Assembly (NCBI RefSeq): GCF_910592395.1
Contig: NC_088315.1
Location: 13,623,808 to 13,687,807 of the forward strand
DNA from: Lineus longissimus
Taxonomy: Eukaryota; Nemertea; Pilidiophora; Heteronemertea; Lineidae
Direction of reading: 5' to 3'
DNA: 64,000 bases
Of this stretch, positions 44,818 through 56,965 are shown piece by piece. The position numbers and the translations under genes were made by a program. Within the stretch, counting starts at the first letter, position 1. The number at the start of each line of letters is the position of its first letter. Below the pieces are notes generated by a model. The model ran no database searches and was not told the origin of the DNA. It was given only the letters and a program-made list of their open reading frames with translations.

Positions 44818-46370
44818 TGTTATTTTGAGATTTATCGTAGTCTGGGACTCTGGCATATTATAATGTAAAGTGCATGCTCTATTGAACTCGCGCTACTATG
44901 GTTAACGTGCATACGACGTATCCAATGAAAACAATGTTTCTCAAGTCCATGGATTCGTTTCAAATGGCTTAAATTTGACTTAAAATGGCCGCCAGAAGAG
45001 ATAAACGCGCGAATGAAGCAACTCGACTATTCTGAGCTCCGAGAGAGAACCACATGAATATTCACACTGTTTTTTAATCACACTTCAATTTCAGGGGGTT
45101 TACCCCCCCGACATATGTGTTTTGATTTTTGAAACTTTAGTAATAATATCCAAAAGATGCTTAAAATGGATATAATCCCGAATTAATGAAGCAAAAGACG
45201 GGCAGGCGTTTCGAGAAAAAAAATGTTATTTTGAGATTTATCGTAGTCTGGGACTCTGGCATATTATAATGTAAAGTGCAAGCTCTATTGAACTCGCGCA
45301 ACTGTCGCCATGGAGAGCCCCTCCCCCCAACCCCCGTCCTTCTGACATGTTTTAGCCAGTGCATTGGGGGGAAGGCCCCTCAAACCCCCTATTGGAGATC
45401 TCAATAAGTCCTTTCGAGCTGCTTACCCTGGGACGCTCGATTGGAACCCCCAAACCTTCATGATGGTGCAGTCCTTTGACACGTTTAACCCAGAGCGAGG
45501 AAGAGGTACTCCTTTGACGGTACCCTAACTGCAACCCTCAACCATCATTACCCTTCCTTTTCACTGGCATGATATTGGCAAGACTCCCAAGAGGTCGTAC
45601 TGGTGGCTTCCTTGAGACAATTGCTTGTGGTCGTACCTGGGCAACCAATTCAAGGGGTCAGGAATCAGGTTTTTCCCCCACCAACATGTTGCCGAATGGT
45701 TAATGCATAAAAAATTGGTTGGAAAGGGTTTTTGCAGGCCAAGAGACTTGAAGACACTTGACTCTTGAGGAACACCAGACTGATGAACAAAGAACCTGAA
45801 GAACATAGAACCCTCTTCATACCTGGGAGCATAAAAAGCCTGCTAGCGAATATTGATTATTCTTTAGAAAAAAACAGAAGATCTGCAAAACCAATGGTAC
45901 CCCATACAAACATACATTCCTCCTTAAGGTGTCTTCGGATTCCACCACGGCCCATGTGGAATTCGTTCAAAAGGTTTATTGAAATCTCAAAATAAAATTT
46001 TTTTTCTCGAACGCCTGCCCGTCTTTTGCTTCATTAATTCGGGATTATATCCATTTTAAGCATCTTTTGGATATTATCACTAAAGTATCAAAAATCAAAA
46101 CACATATGTCGGGGGGCAAACCCCCAGAAATTGAAGTTTGATTAAAAAACAGTGAGAATAATCGTGTGGTTCTCTCTCGGAGCACAGAATAGTCGAGTTG
46201 CTTCATTCGCGCGTTTATCTCTTCTGGCGGCCATTTTAAGTCAAATTTAAGCCATTTGAAACGAATCCATGGACTTGAGAAACATTGTTTACATTGGATA
46301 CGTCGTATGCACGTTAACCATAGTAGCGCTTCGCAGAAAAGCCTTCGGCTTTTCTGCTGCGCGCTTATGA
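44818..46370. repeat. ~330-bp inverted arms with internal G/C-rich block
   Basis: 44898-45222 and 46005-46335 are inverted copies (ATGGTTAACGTGCATACGAC to GCCCGTCTTTTGCTTCATTA). The segment 44818-44895 is repeated directly at 45221-45300. A perfect hairpin GCAGAAAAGCC/GGCTTTTCTGC lies at 46336-46360, and its half at 44690-44700. The block 45308-45395 belongs to the G/C-tract repeat family. Probably nested foldback elements. The open frames on either strand lack support. Confidence 0.75.
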
Positions 46371-46399
46371 TGCCAAACACAGCCAATGATGCCGATTGC

Positions 46400-48560
46400 G
46401 CCCGAATCGGTCAGCCCTTATGGACAAACGAGGTTATCGCAAAATGAGGTTAAAAAACCCATGCAACTTTAATGGTCACTATAGACAGTGAGCCAACAAT
46501 ACATCTACTCCAGTTACATTGATTACAGAACATGCAACTGGGGTCCTTGGCTGGATTGTTTAAAACCCCATTAGATTTAACAGAGTCGTTCATGATCAGT
46601 CCCAACGTGACGATGTCAATGGGATTACATGAGCGAGATTACGTCTTTAAGGATACTTAACATGAGAGTTAGCAAGTTTGGATAAAAAAATTGAGAATAT
46701 AGATTTACATATAGTTTTCCCTTTTACAAAAATCAAGGTAGCTCATGTATTCTAGCAAGTATGAAGAGGAGTGAGGTATTGTTTGTAAATTGTCTTCCCT
46801 TTAAAGACAACCCCTCCAAATGACTGGGGGTCAATTGCAGCTGAGCACAATGCGATGACCCCCCCCCCCCCCACAACACACCCCCCTACACGTGCACGCG
46901 CACACCCCAACACACGCACGCACAATTGGCTGGGTCTTCAAACTAGACTGGAGGGGTTAGGCCCCCGGCGGATAGAGTGTGGCCTTGACAGTTGGGTCGT
47001 CAGCGCCTGTTTCCTTCCATGAACAACTGTACGTGGCCTTCTCCAGAGCCAGGACATTCCAACACTTATACATCCAAGTCGACACCATGCACCAACACCC
47101 AAGGAGCGAGACGAAAGAACAATAACAAAGTACAATGTATTTAAAGAAATCCTGTAGCCAACTAAATGCATACATCACTTCCTAAGGCATTTCAACTCAA
47201 CAACGCCTTCCACAGACAACGACCTTGCAACTGGTAAGCGTAAAACCTACACCTAAATTCATAATATGCCACTCGCCTCAACACCGCGCGGAGCACGGAT
47301 ATTTACTAATATATAGTCTCGATGTTCCGGTCAAAACCGTGCACTCAAATCTTCGGTCAGGTTGATGAATAACTGACCTTGGCATCTAACCGACTCCTTT
47401 TTTCTTGATTCATCAATACGACTATCTACCGCCAACGAAATGGTGATTCGGAAGCGAAATGTTTGGGGCAATATTTTTTATAAACTACAATCATGAAAGA
47501 TAGAATGTGTTACTTTTACCCGCGGTTTAATTGTAGCCCCTGCCTATGATATTGAGTGATATTCCCATGCGTCAAACAATACAGGGGCTACAAATAAACC
47601 GGGGTTACAAATACCCCATTCGACCTTAATTGTAGTCAAGGTTACCATTGTACCCGAAAACAGGACCCGACATCATGCTTTCATTATCTTATCATTATTA
47701 TAATCACCTTCGTGCGATTTTGGCATTGGTCTTTTTGTTAGCTGTCTAAGCATTGGTTACGCTGTCTGATAACAAAGAGAGTTGGCTTCATAAGTAAACT
47801 GTCACTTTCCTTTTGGGGCCATTCATTCGCAAAAACTACTAGGTCGATAGTTCCAAGATTGTTTTTCTGCGATCTAGTCATAGAGACCCTACACAATTTC
47901 CTGGTAAAAGCTTTGTAAATCAAGTAAAAACATCTCCATTGGAGCTAATTTACGATGTTAGGGGGAAGGGGGGGGGGGTCTGGACAGGGGCCAATTTTTC
48001 AAATTAATTAAAAAAAGAAAAGAAGTGGTACTTTCGATGATTTACAAAAACTATTTGCGGTCGTTTCGTTCCCTGATCTACTCTTGTAGTCATCTTGGGT
48101 CATCTTCGGTCGGTTTGATCATGGAGAGATCACTTGATTGCCTTGGATACTAAATGAAATGATTAATTGACCCTCTGGAGTATGACCTTCAGTCATTGCC
48201 AGTTTAGGCCCCCATGAAAGCTCATTCCTTTGTCTCCCCTCGTAGGCATGTGGTTGAGAATGATCTCGGTCAAGGTAGTCATTGCCGATATAAGTCCCCA
48301 TGATAGCTCCTTCCTTTCGTCTCCCTTTGTAGGCACGTGGTTAAGAATGATCTTGGGCAAGTCACTTGCCTTTTTTTATTAACCTGTCATTCAGAGTTTC
48401 GCCTTGAGAAAGTCACTCGTCTGGCGCATTGATTTCAATCATGGGTCGTCCAGCTAGTATTTTTCATAAGTAAATGTCACTGTCCTTTCGGACCGCGGAA
48501 ACATCGGGGCCAATTTCGTCAAAGTTAACCAATTTTTCAACCCAACATTATTTCTACGTT
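46400..48560. other. Gene-free stretch
   Basis: No supported exon. The stretch contains a poly-C run (46860), a CA-rich alternating tract (46890-46925), a poly-G run (47967) and a diverged tandem duplication of about 87 bp (48194-48281 and 48282-48367, with GGCATGTGGTTGAGAATGAT). Open frames here are short. Confidence 0.5.
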
Positions 48561-48617
48561 TCAATGCCGATCAAGTTAGCGTATACCACCCTACTTCCGT
48601 AAGTATACGTTATTAGT

Positions 48618-48926
48618 GAGGTTTTGCAAGCTAACGTTTTCCGTTAACGATTACGTTTTCTAAGAGCCTCTACGGGATTTTTTACGCATAAATCGCTTAC
48701 TACACGTACCTGAAATTACGATTCAGTCAAAGCTCAGCCTTATAGCTTGTGATCAATGGATTCAATTGGAATTTTAGACACTCTTATGAGTAAGGATTTT
48801 CGGCCGTATCTGTCGATGACGTCATTGCGTCAAGTCTTCTGTCTTCTGTCGGCGGCAAATTTCGCGTCGGGATGACATGAAATCGTAATCGTAAACGTAA
48901 AATGTAAGCTTGCAAAACCGGCCTAT
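48618..48926. mobile_element. MITE ~310 bp
   Basis: GGTTTTGCAAGCTAACGTTT at the left pairs with AAATGTAAGCTTGCAAAACC at the right, extending inwards over GTTAACGATTACG to give about 36-bp inverted ends. No coding capacity. Confidence 0.75.
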
Positions 48927-49252
48927 TGAAGCTGAAACGTCGAAATCATGATGGCTTGCAAAATCAGATTAAAAAAATTGAAGAAATCGGCTGAGTATTT
49001 TTTCGCACAGCGGTCCTTAAGGACAGTGACATATAGTGAAGACCTGTTAAATCAGTCATGGCAGTAACGGCATGTTAAATCCAGTAACATGCCGTTACCA
49101 AACAAACCGTAAATGTGTTGTTGTTAGAAGCAAATTTTTAATTTTTTTTGGTAACAGCTAGTTAACAACATGTTATCTTCTGTTCAGAAAAAAAATCTCA
49201 TAATTAATTGCAATTTTTTTGGAATTGATCTACTTCCTGTAAAAAATTCAAG

Positions 49253-49757
49253 ATGATGACAAAGAAATCCAAGAAGCGCAATTTTACAGCTAGGGAAGTA
49301 GCAATTCTGACTCAAATGGTGAGGCAGAATGCGTCGATAATGACATCCAAGTTCCGTAACATGACCGAGAATGATAGGAAAATGAGTTGTGGACAAAGAT
49401 AGCCACCAGTGTCAATGCTGTTGGCATTTGCAATAGAAACTCGGATGAGGTGAAAGAGAAGTGGCGCCAGTTGAAGGCCAAGGCCAAATCCCAACGGGCC
49501 AAGTCCAAGAAAGAAGAGAAGAAGACGGGAGGTGGCCCAGCTGTCGCACTGGATATGGTGTCAGAGACGATAGCTGATATATTCAAGGCTGACCCAAGCT
49601 GGGAGCGAATTGAAGGAGGCTCAGAGTCTGCAGCTTGTGCGTTTACTACTCCTCCCCCTGCTGCTACTGCCATAAGTCATCATGCCATTGCCGATGTTGC
49701 CAGTGAAACATTTTTTTTCTTTGACAGTTGGAGCAGAGCCAGCATTCTGTGACCAAG
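49253..49757 (+). pseudogene. Myb/SANT-like exon of PIF/Harbinger accessory gene
   Basis: From the ATG at 49253 the frame reads KKRNFTAREVAILTQMVRQN and reaches a stop near 49400. The neighbouring frame carries on as LWTKIATSVNAVGICNRNSD and EVKEKWRQLKAKAKSQ. Together these are the helices of a Myb/SANT-like DNA-binding domain (the type found in Harbinger accessory proteins and NAIF1-like host proteins), so a one-base frameshift lies near 49385. A second likely indel sits in a T-run near 49715. The exon ends at a good donor (CCAAG|GTATGT). Confidence 0.75.
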
Positions 49758-50287
49758 GTATGTCATGTATGTTAGAATCATCCCTTTTGTGCATATTTCA
49801 AAGCCAAAATTTGCCACATTAAAGGGCAAAAGTGAAATGACAGCCAGCAATGCCAATGAGCAACCAATCAAAAACTTCTAATATCTTTTTCATGTCAAAT
49901 ACTCCTTCAATAAATTTGCCTTTAAATGTCAGATCTTTATTGCCTTAGTCATGACAGTTTGTTCTTGAGCATACATCTTTATTATTCTAAGGGTAAAATT
50001 AACTCATAAACTTGAAAAAAACACGTCTGCTTGCAGTTCATGAGTTGGCACTGTGCCAGTGCCAACCCTAAAAAATCAATAATGGCGGCCATGCTGCTTC
50101 TGACAATCTGATCACAATGCATGGGTTTTCTGTGTCCGTCTCCATTGAAAGGAAGACTGGCTGTTCATATAATACACCCTAAAGTGTTCACCAGAATATA
50201 ATCTTTTACAACAGCTCACCTAATAGTCATGCCATGTCCAATTATACCTCCAAAACATGCTTTGACTCGAGATTACTCTCTCCAAAA

Positions 50288-51786
50288 GGGTTATTGTCGT
50301 CCTGGGTGATGCACAATATCACCCAGACTCTATCTGGCTGATGCATAACATCACCCTGGGTGACATTGTGCATGCACAACATCACCCAGGTTTCGCTATT
50401 GGTGACGGGGTTATCGAATCGGCGGACGTGGAAATGTTCACGGCCAAAAAAAAATGGCGGCCGTTCATCTGGTTCACCAGCGCGACTTGAAACATCATTT
50501 GGCAGCTATTCCCGAAGTCGAAAGGGCATCTTTAGTTGCCAAAGGACGGGAAATCAAACAAAAATATGTGCGTTTAACAAATAAACATGAGAAAGGTGCC
50601 GAGGATTTATTCGCCGTGCGCGGTCGTCTACGGTATATAGCAGGGTAGTTGATAAAGTATGGAATTAGTGAAACCTTGGAAACACTGATAAACCTTGTAA
50701 TATTCAATGTAAACCATGGAATCACTGTGCAAATGCGCGGGAAATCGGGTGCGTTCCTTCCACGATTTATACCCTCCCAACTGACAGTCTCGTCCCAGCT
50801 GACTTTATTGATAGCAATTTGCCAGTTAGTTCAGAAGCCAACATTTTTAATGTGGAGGATGACGTCATCAATTGGCAATGCGCTGTGGTCGTTAAAATAT
50901 TTTATTTCTCTTCAATGGAAGCAAAAATTAGTTTTTATGATTGTTTTGTATTCCATAGACGATAAAGTATTATGCTCGGTACTAGATGCACGAGATCATA
51001 GGACAAACACACACGTGAAAAAAAAACCGCTTAGAACTGGTGACGTCACAAAGATCTCTGCATCCCTCGATGCGTACTGGGGAAGATGTAAGAAATCGCT
51101 CAAGGCGAAGGAATTTATTCACATTTTTCATCTCCAAACCCGGCTAAAACCTTCGGTAATAAACTTTCATCTACTTTTCTACGGATAAGTGCCAGCCGGT
51201 ACTGCATGATGTAGTCAATCGTCTCTGTATCATCCTGTATGATCACACCGCTCCGTAGTTCAAATAGGCCCCGTGTGGTGGCGTAGTAAGCGGAGCGCTG
51301 ATTGGTCCATATTATGGGTGTGTGGTGGGCGTGTCGTGACGTGCATGCCCATATTTGGGAGATCAGTAATGTACACTGGAGGCGAGGTATGACTGGGTTG
51401 TTTTAAAATATGGATTATTGAATCGGATATGCGACTGATTTCTAAACTACCGTCAAATTCCGATCTGATCATGTAAAAATAAGCTCCAAATATTGATTCG
51501 TAACCACCTTAGGTTCAAATGGCATTATTTCATGTTTTTATGCATTTTTAGGACTGATTCCAAGGTTTATCACTGGTTCCAAGGTTTCACTGATTCCAAG
51601 CTTTATCACCTACCATATAGCAGAAGTACCATGCTACGATTTGACAACATCGTCACCAATCGCGAAACGAATGCACAAGATCACCCAGGGTGATGTTGTG
51701 CATGCACAGTATCACCCAGGGTGATGTTATGCATCGCCAGATAGAGCCTGGGTGATATTGTGCATCACCCAGGACGACAATAACCC
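50288..51786. mobile_element. TIR transposon with palindromic ends, split by a nested element
   Basis: Inverted ends of about 125 bp start GGGTTATTGTCGTCCTGGGT and contain GGGTGACATTGTGCATGCAC followed by AACATCACCC, itself a palindrome. Flanking octamers CTCCAAAA and CTTCAACA could be a degraded 8-bp target duplication. The core has one short frame (50454 onward, MAAVHLVHQRDLKHHLAAIP) that resumes after the nested insertion at 51615 and ends in the right TIR. No family recognised. Without the insertion the element is about 530 bp. Confidence 0.75.
50644..51614. mobile_element. MULE-type non-autonomous element, copy 1, 9-bp TSD
   Basis: Ends GGTAGTTGATAAAG.. and ..CTTTATCACCTACC, with the 9-bp direct duplication ATATAGCAG at 50635-50643 and 51615-51623. 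The 9-bp TSD is characteristic of Mutator-like elements. Internal landmarks (TGCGTTCCTTCCACGATTTA, GGAGGATGACGTCATCA, GTGCCAGCCGGTACTGCATG) are shared with the copy at 61792-62859. No transposase frame. Confidence 0.85.
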
Positions 51787-52392
51787 CTTCAACATTACTT
51801 TCAATGCATGTCCGGCTGGTTTCACGAAATGTAAACGGCCATGCACACTGATAATGCACACAGCTGCAAAGCCAATGGTCACAGGTGATTGAGTTACATT
51901 AACATAGTTTGTTGTCAAAGTTTTTGAGATTTAGATTTAAATAAGTACCAAAAAAATGAAATCTGAAAGAATGCAATTTATTGTTTTGTATTTTCATTTT
52001 TCTGATAGCTAATTTTTAAATTAAAAATGACTGAAAATACTCATTGTAGTGTATAGCCCAAATACCTATGATTCCAGCTATTGCTCCTTCAACTCAGCAG
52101 TATAGGGTGCAGATGCAGTAATGATACCATGATAGTGGCTCAACTATGACAATCATTTCAGTTCATGATATAGTTGCAATATGTCATGACAAGATGAAAT
52201 CAACTTCATCTTTATGAGAAAAAGTAGTAAATTTTCTAAAATCTATATTTGCTGTGAAAATATTCCAAGTCATTTTTAAATATTATATAAAACATAAATC
52301 TTTGTTTAACATCAATACCAGTATACACAATGTTAAAAATGTACCTTTGATTTTGGTAATTGAATTTACTATTTTTTTATTCTCTTTTAAAG

Positions 52393-52779
52393 CCTTGTCG
52401 ACTGTGGTCGAAATAACACCGGAAGAAGGAGAAGTCCAACGCCTCTGCATTGAAGCCTCTTGTGGACATGTTGAGGACCTGGGGAAGTTTGAGGAAATGC
52501 CCATGGAAGAAGATGGTGCAGAACTTGAATCGCTGATATCGATGACAAGACGAATAGAAAGAATGGGGAGGGGTAGAAAGAGGGAGAAGTCAGCAGTCAA
52601 AACGAGCAAGGCCCCCTCCCTGGTGAAGGCAGCAGAGGAGAAAACTTGCGGACTGTCGTGCAAGGCAGCACGACAGGATTGAGTCAGAAATACGCAACAA
52701 TGAACTCAGGAGATATGTTTTGGAACTCAAGATAGAAAAGTTAAGATTGGAAGTTGCGAAGTTGAAGAGAGAGAGTTGA
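52393..52779 (+). pseudogene. Second exon of Myb/SANT Harbinger accessory gene
   Basis: Acceptor TTTATTCTCTTTTAAAG|CC. The frame begins LSTVVEITPEEGEVQRL and includes an acidic part (FEEMPMEEDGAELESL). It then passes a basic linker to a stop at 52680. The alternative frame from about 52670 encodes a charged coiled coil (IESEIRNNELRRYVLELKIE) up to 52779, the usual C-terminal coil of this protein class. A frameshift near 52665 is implied. Joined to exon 1 in phase, this completes the accessory gene. Confidence 0.6.
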
Positions 52780-53717
52780 GTTGAGAGTTGAGTTTGAACT
52801 GAACAGAGAAAGTGAGAGGAGTATAAATTGGCTAAAGGCTTTTTTGGACTGTAGCGACTGTATAGAATTGTTATCTTAAAATTGTTATCTCATGAGACTG
52901 TATATAATATCTATTTTCATATTGTTAATATTGCTATCCCAGGAGAATGTATATAATTGTTATTTTGATATTGTTATTTTGATATTGTTATTGTTGTTAT
53001 CTCATGTAGTAAATATTGTTATTAATTGGAGAAGTTCATGATTTTAACAAATTACAAGTACTTAATTTTCTTTTTAAAGAAGTATTCTAAAATACTGACT
53101 CAATATATAGGTTCCGATATCTAACAAATGCAGCTTGCAAAGATAGCAATCGCAAGGCCTATGATGCCTGAAGGAAGTCTTCCTGTTGTTGCGAGACAAC
53201 TAAGGTTGTGACTGATGGAGATCCATTCTTTGCTAAAGAAGAGCATCCTACCCTAGTTAGCCTAAGGGAAGGTACTTCAGAGACACAACCCAATTTTCAC
53301 CACATCAGCCAAATAACAACTTAACAATCTGATCAATGCTGATAGGTGGACATGCATGCTACTTCGACTTACTATAGTTTATGTAGTTAATAGTCCAGAC
53401 AGACAGACAGACAGACTTGAAACAAAAGGACGTTCAAACAATAACATAACATAGACTAGCTGAATGACCTTTATTGAAAATATGACTAGAAAATATAAGT
53501 ATGTAGATACATGTACACGTATTTACAGAATATTTACACGTAAGCAGCAAAAACAGAGCTTAGTAATACATGTATATCACAAACAATAAAGTCAGGTTGG
53601 GTTGTATTACAGTGATCACGGAACCGGTAGCCATCACTTAGTCTATCGCAAGAGTTCTCCAAAATATGTGTTAGCAACATAGTCTCTCACATGGCCACCA
53701 TCTTCTTCTCCATTATA

Positions 53718-55378
53718 CACTGTTGGGAAAAATGGTTGTCACCCCTGCGATGGCAGATATGATTTCATATCCATTTTTAATTTATTTTGATATGGTAAGT
53801 ATTAATGAGTGGAAACTTCGCAGTTGTACACACATGGTATTAGCGGGTGTTTTGGGACCACAAACTTGCACATGTTTGCCATCAATAGCTTATTAATTGA
53901 CATTTTATCTACGGAGGCTCATCAGGGACCTAAACTATGGAAAACATCTTTGTCATTGTTTCACTCTGTTCTCTCCATCTGACCAGATTTGATTGTCCAA
54001 ATTGATAGGAATTGCACAATTGGGTAATTTCTCACTGCTTGCATCCCTAATATCGCGTATTGCCCCCACGGGCTGCAATGAGCGCTGCAATTCGTCGGGA
54101 CATGCTTGCAACGAGGCTTTGTATCCTTCGTTGGGGGATTTCGCCCCAAATACGGACAATTGCATCACCAAAGTCGGCAAGGTTCTGAGGCTGAGGGTCC
54201 AAATTTTCGAGTTCTCTGCCGATATGGTCCCACAGGTGCTCTATGGGGTTCATATCCGGGCAGTAAGGAGGCCAGTCCAGACGGTTGACGTCTTGTTCGT
54301 GTAAGAAATTGTTCACTATTGCTGCTCTTTGGGGTCTGGCGTTGTCGTCTGCTAGTGTCCAGTTGCTGCCGAAGTGGGCCCTTGCTTCTGGCAGCACGTG
54401 ATCTCGGAGGATCTCCAGGTAGAGGAGACCATTTACATTTTGCTCTAGGACGCGGACTGCAGTTTTTCCATGATAATGAATGGAGCCCCAAATATGGACT
54501 GAACCACCTCCAAATGGAACACGCAGGCATACACAGTCTGCCCGAAGCTGCTCGCCTGGTAATCGAGGACTCTGACCCTGCCATCAACACGGAACAGCAA
54601 GAAACGGGACTCGTCACCAAAGACGATGTGGTGCCACATTTCGTCCGGCACGTCAGCATGCGCTCTCGCCCACAGAAGCCGTCGACGTTTTGCCGCATCT
54701 GTCAATTTTGGACAGACTACCTGCCTTCTTGCATGATACCCGGCAGCAATCAGCCTACGGTTTACCGTTGTCCGACCAGCGTCAACATTATCCAGGTTGT
54801 GCCAGTCATTGCGCAGCTGTGTCGTCGTTTTCTTACGATCTGCACGGCAAAGACGCAAGAGATGACGGTCGTCTCTTTCATTAGAGATGCGAGGACGACC
54901 AGTAGATCTTACAACGTTAACATTACCGTCCTGTCGCCACTTCGAAATCCACCTTTGCACCGTCCTTTTCGAAAGTCCCATCACTTCGGCGATGGCGCCA
55001 GGACCTTGCCCGCTGCGCCACCTTCCAATGGCCTCACCTCGCTGAATTTGGCTGTATGGGCCGGGCATGAGAAGTTCTGCATTGGCTGGTCAAGAAAATC
55101 CAATAGGATTGCGTTGGTTGACCAGGAGAATGCACGAACACCTAGTTGGCTGTGGACTCGGCATTGGACCGAAAGGACATGGTCAGCAGAAACACTCCTT
55201 TTATAGTGTATCATTACATCACACGACTGCCATACCCTGTGACGAAATTGAATTAGGTCACTCATGTCAATTTCAATCTAAGAATGAAAGAAACCTGACC
55301 ATGATTGTGGAGAAATATGGATATAAACCTGAAACTCACAATTTTCTATAGGGGTGACAACCATTTTGCCCAACAGTG
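53718..55378 (-). mobile_element. Tc1/mariner-type transposon
   Basis: Terminal inverted repeats CACTGTTGGGAAAAATGGTT + GTCACCCCT (left) and their mirror (right, with GGGCAAAAT) bound 1661 bp. A TA dinucleotide precedes the left end; the right-hand TA has decayed. The element contains one transposase gene in reverse orientation. It lies between the two Harbinger genes. Confidence 0.92.
54047..55068 (-). pseudogene. Tc1-like transposase with one frameshift
   Basis: The ATG at 55068 opens a paired helix-turn-helix region (GEAIGRWRSGQGPGAIAEVM, then KRTVQRWISKWRQDG) with a GRPR-like hook (STGRPR). The DDE catalytic domain follows: first Asp in HHIVFGDESRF, second in TLADDNARPQ, and Glu in DMNPIEHLWD, the DD34E arrangement typical of Tc1. 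The frame stops at 54445, while the rest continues in another frame (stop at 54047). A single indel near 54530 therefore inactivates an otherwise complete gene. Low decay suggests recent activity. The large plus-strand frame at 54319-55206 is its shadow. Confidence 0.93.
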
Positions 55379-56151
55379 TGGATAAATCTCAGCAACGGTT
55401 CTGGGACATGTGGTCCTTCTGGAAGAGATTCCTTGAGAAGATGTGCAATGTTGTGTAGAACCATAAAAACATGAAAAACAGAGGACAGTCTCTTCTTATG
55501 GGGACTGAGTCATCTTTAAAAAGAACAAGCTTATCAAATTATGAAGTCTTAAATTTTATTCAAAATATTACCTGCATGGATAACCACTATCTCCAAGAAT
55601 ATATCCCTCTTCAATGCCATGGTTTCCCTCTGAAAGGTATTGACCAATCATACTTTCTTTAAATATTTGGCTGTCATGGGTGGCCCCAGGTCATTTGGCA
55701 ACGACATTCAAAAGTCTACCTGAAATGGGCAATATTGTGGGTATATTAACTCACACAACGTAGTGAGTGTAATGGTCACGTATACACTGTATGTAAAGTG
55801 TAAACAAAATGCATATATCCATCATGTCCATCGAATCCGAAAAAATTTGTACAGACCCATGACAATTCTGGTTCCGGTGTGACAGCGGATATAGTCCCCC
55901 TGGAGTCATAGTCCGGTAGCATTGTATTTGATCAATTAACCAGCATGAACTATTGTACCGCTAACCCTAATCAAAACATTTAGCAATGCGGGCTATTGTT
56001 ACACGGACTATCAGCCCTAGGACTACTATCCCTTGCACACCTGTACAGTTTTGTCGCATTCCATACGGGCCGCGCGTTGGCCGATCCTGCATTCATGACG
56101 CACCGCACCCACAGTTACGACGTCGGACGTGAATCCCATTGTTTCCTTCCT

Positions 56152-56189
56152 CGTGACGCAATTATTGGGCCCCGAATAATTGCGTCACG
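56152..56189. repeat. 38-bp palindrome
   Basis: CGTGACGCAATTATT and its exact reverse complement flank GGGCCCCG. Both arms contain TGACGCAA, a CRE/ATF-like site. The palindrome abuts the left inverted end of the next segment. Confidence 0.9.
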
Positions 56190-56424
56190 TGATTTCTATA
56201 GATCGATGCACTTGATTGGGAACAACGTTTCCGAAGACTTCGCCTCATGTCACGTTACACTAATGTAAAAATGCATGGTGACGTGACGACGATCAACACC
56301 ACGGGCAGAAGTGTAGAATCCCCCGTCGGAAGTTCCTCCGCTTTTTTTTCAGGAGTGAATCGGTTGTATAGTCAAGTTAGTTCGTCGATTGGTCGGATGG
56401 TCGGGCGGTCGATTGGTCGGGTAG

Positions 56425-56472
56425 TGACGTCACCCAGAGCGGATGACGTCATTCGGGCCCCGCTTGACGTCA
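56425..56472. promoter_or_regulatory. Three CRE octamers (TGACGTCA)
   Basis: Perfect palindromic TGACGTCA lies at 56425-56432, 56444-56451 and 56465-56472. Near-matches follow at 56499 (TGACGTCG) and in the GTCACGTCACGTCGCC stretch to 56525. In animals this octamer binds CREB/ATF dimers. Function here is inference. Confidence 0.55.
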
Positions 56473-56662
56473 CTTCGCACACCAGGGAGTCGTCTTTGTG
56501 ACGTCGTCACGTCACGTCGCCTCGTCACGTCAGCGAACAGTCTCCGGCGGAATTCCGGCCTGACTTTACAATCCGGTGGTCAATAAACATGTTGAGACCG
56601 GAGCGACGGGGTTTCCACTACCGGTACTTTCAGGTTAGCACGCTGCCGGTCACCTGACAACT

Positions 56663-56965
56663 TGACCACCCGACCAATCGACCAATCCGCCCCTCGGCCT
56701 CATCCCCTACCGACCAATCGACCATCCGACCAATCGACCACCCGACCAATCGACCACCCGACCAATCGACCACCCGACCAATCGACCACCCGACCAATCG
56801 ACCACCCGACCACCCGACCAATCCACCATCCGACCAATCCACCACCCGACCAATCCACCACCCGACCAATCCACCACCCGACCAATCCACCACCCGACCA
56901 ATCGACCATCCGACCAATCGATCAATCCACCTCGATCATCCCTACCAATCGACCACCCCTCATCT
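56663..56965. repeat. 15-bp CCAAT tandem array
   Basis: About 17 units of CGACCAATCGACCAC, with CGACCAATCCACCAC variants in the second half. Inverted single units lie at 56375-56420 (GATTGGTCGG). Each unit has a CCAAT pentamer. Long frames on both strands result from the array's 15-bp period. Confidence 0.92.

Noticed and set aside
46938-47178. Two overlapping minus-strand frames of about 75 codons
   Set aside because: No splice sites, no recognisable motif, and both frames equally open.
54319-55206. 295-codon plus-strand frame
   Set aside because: Shadow of the Tc1-like transposase on the opposite strand. It crosses the transposase start and shows no family motifs.
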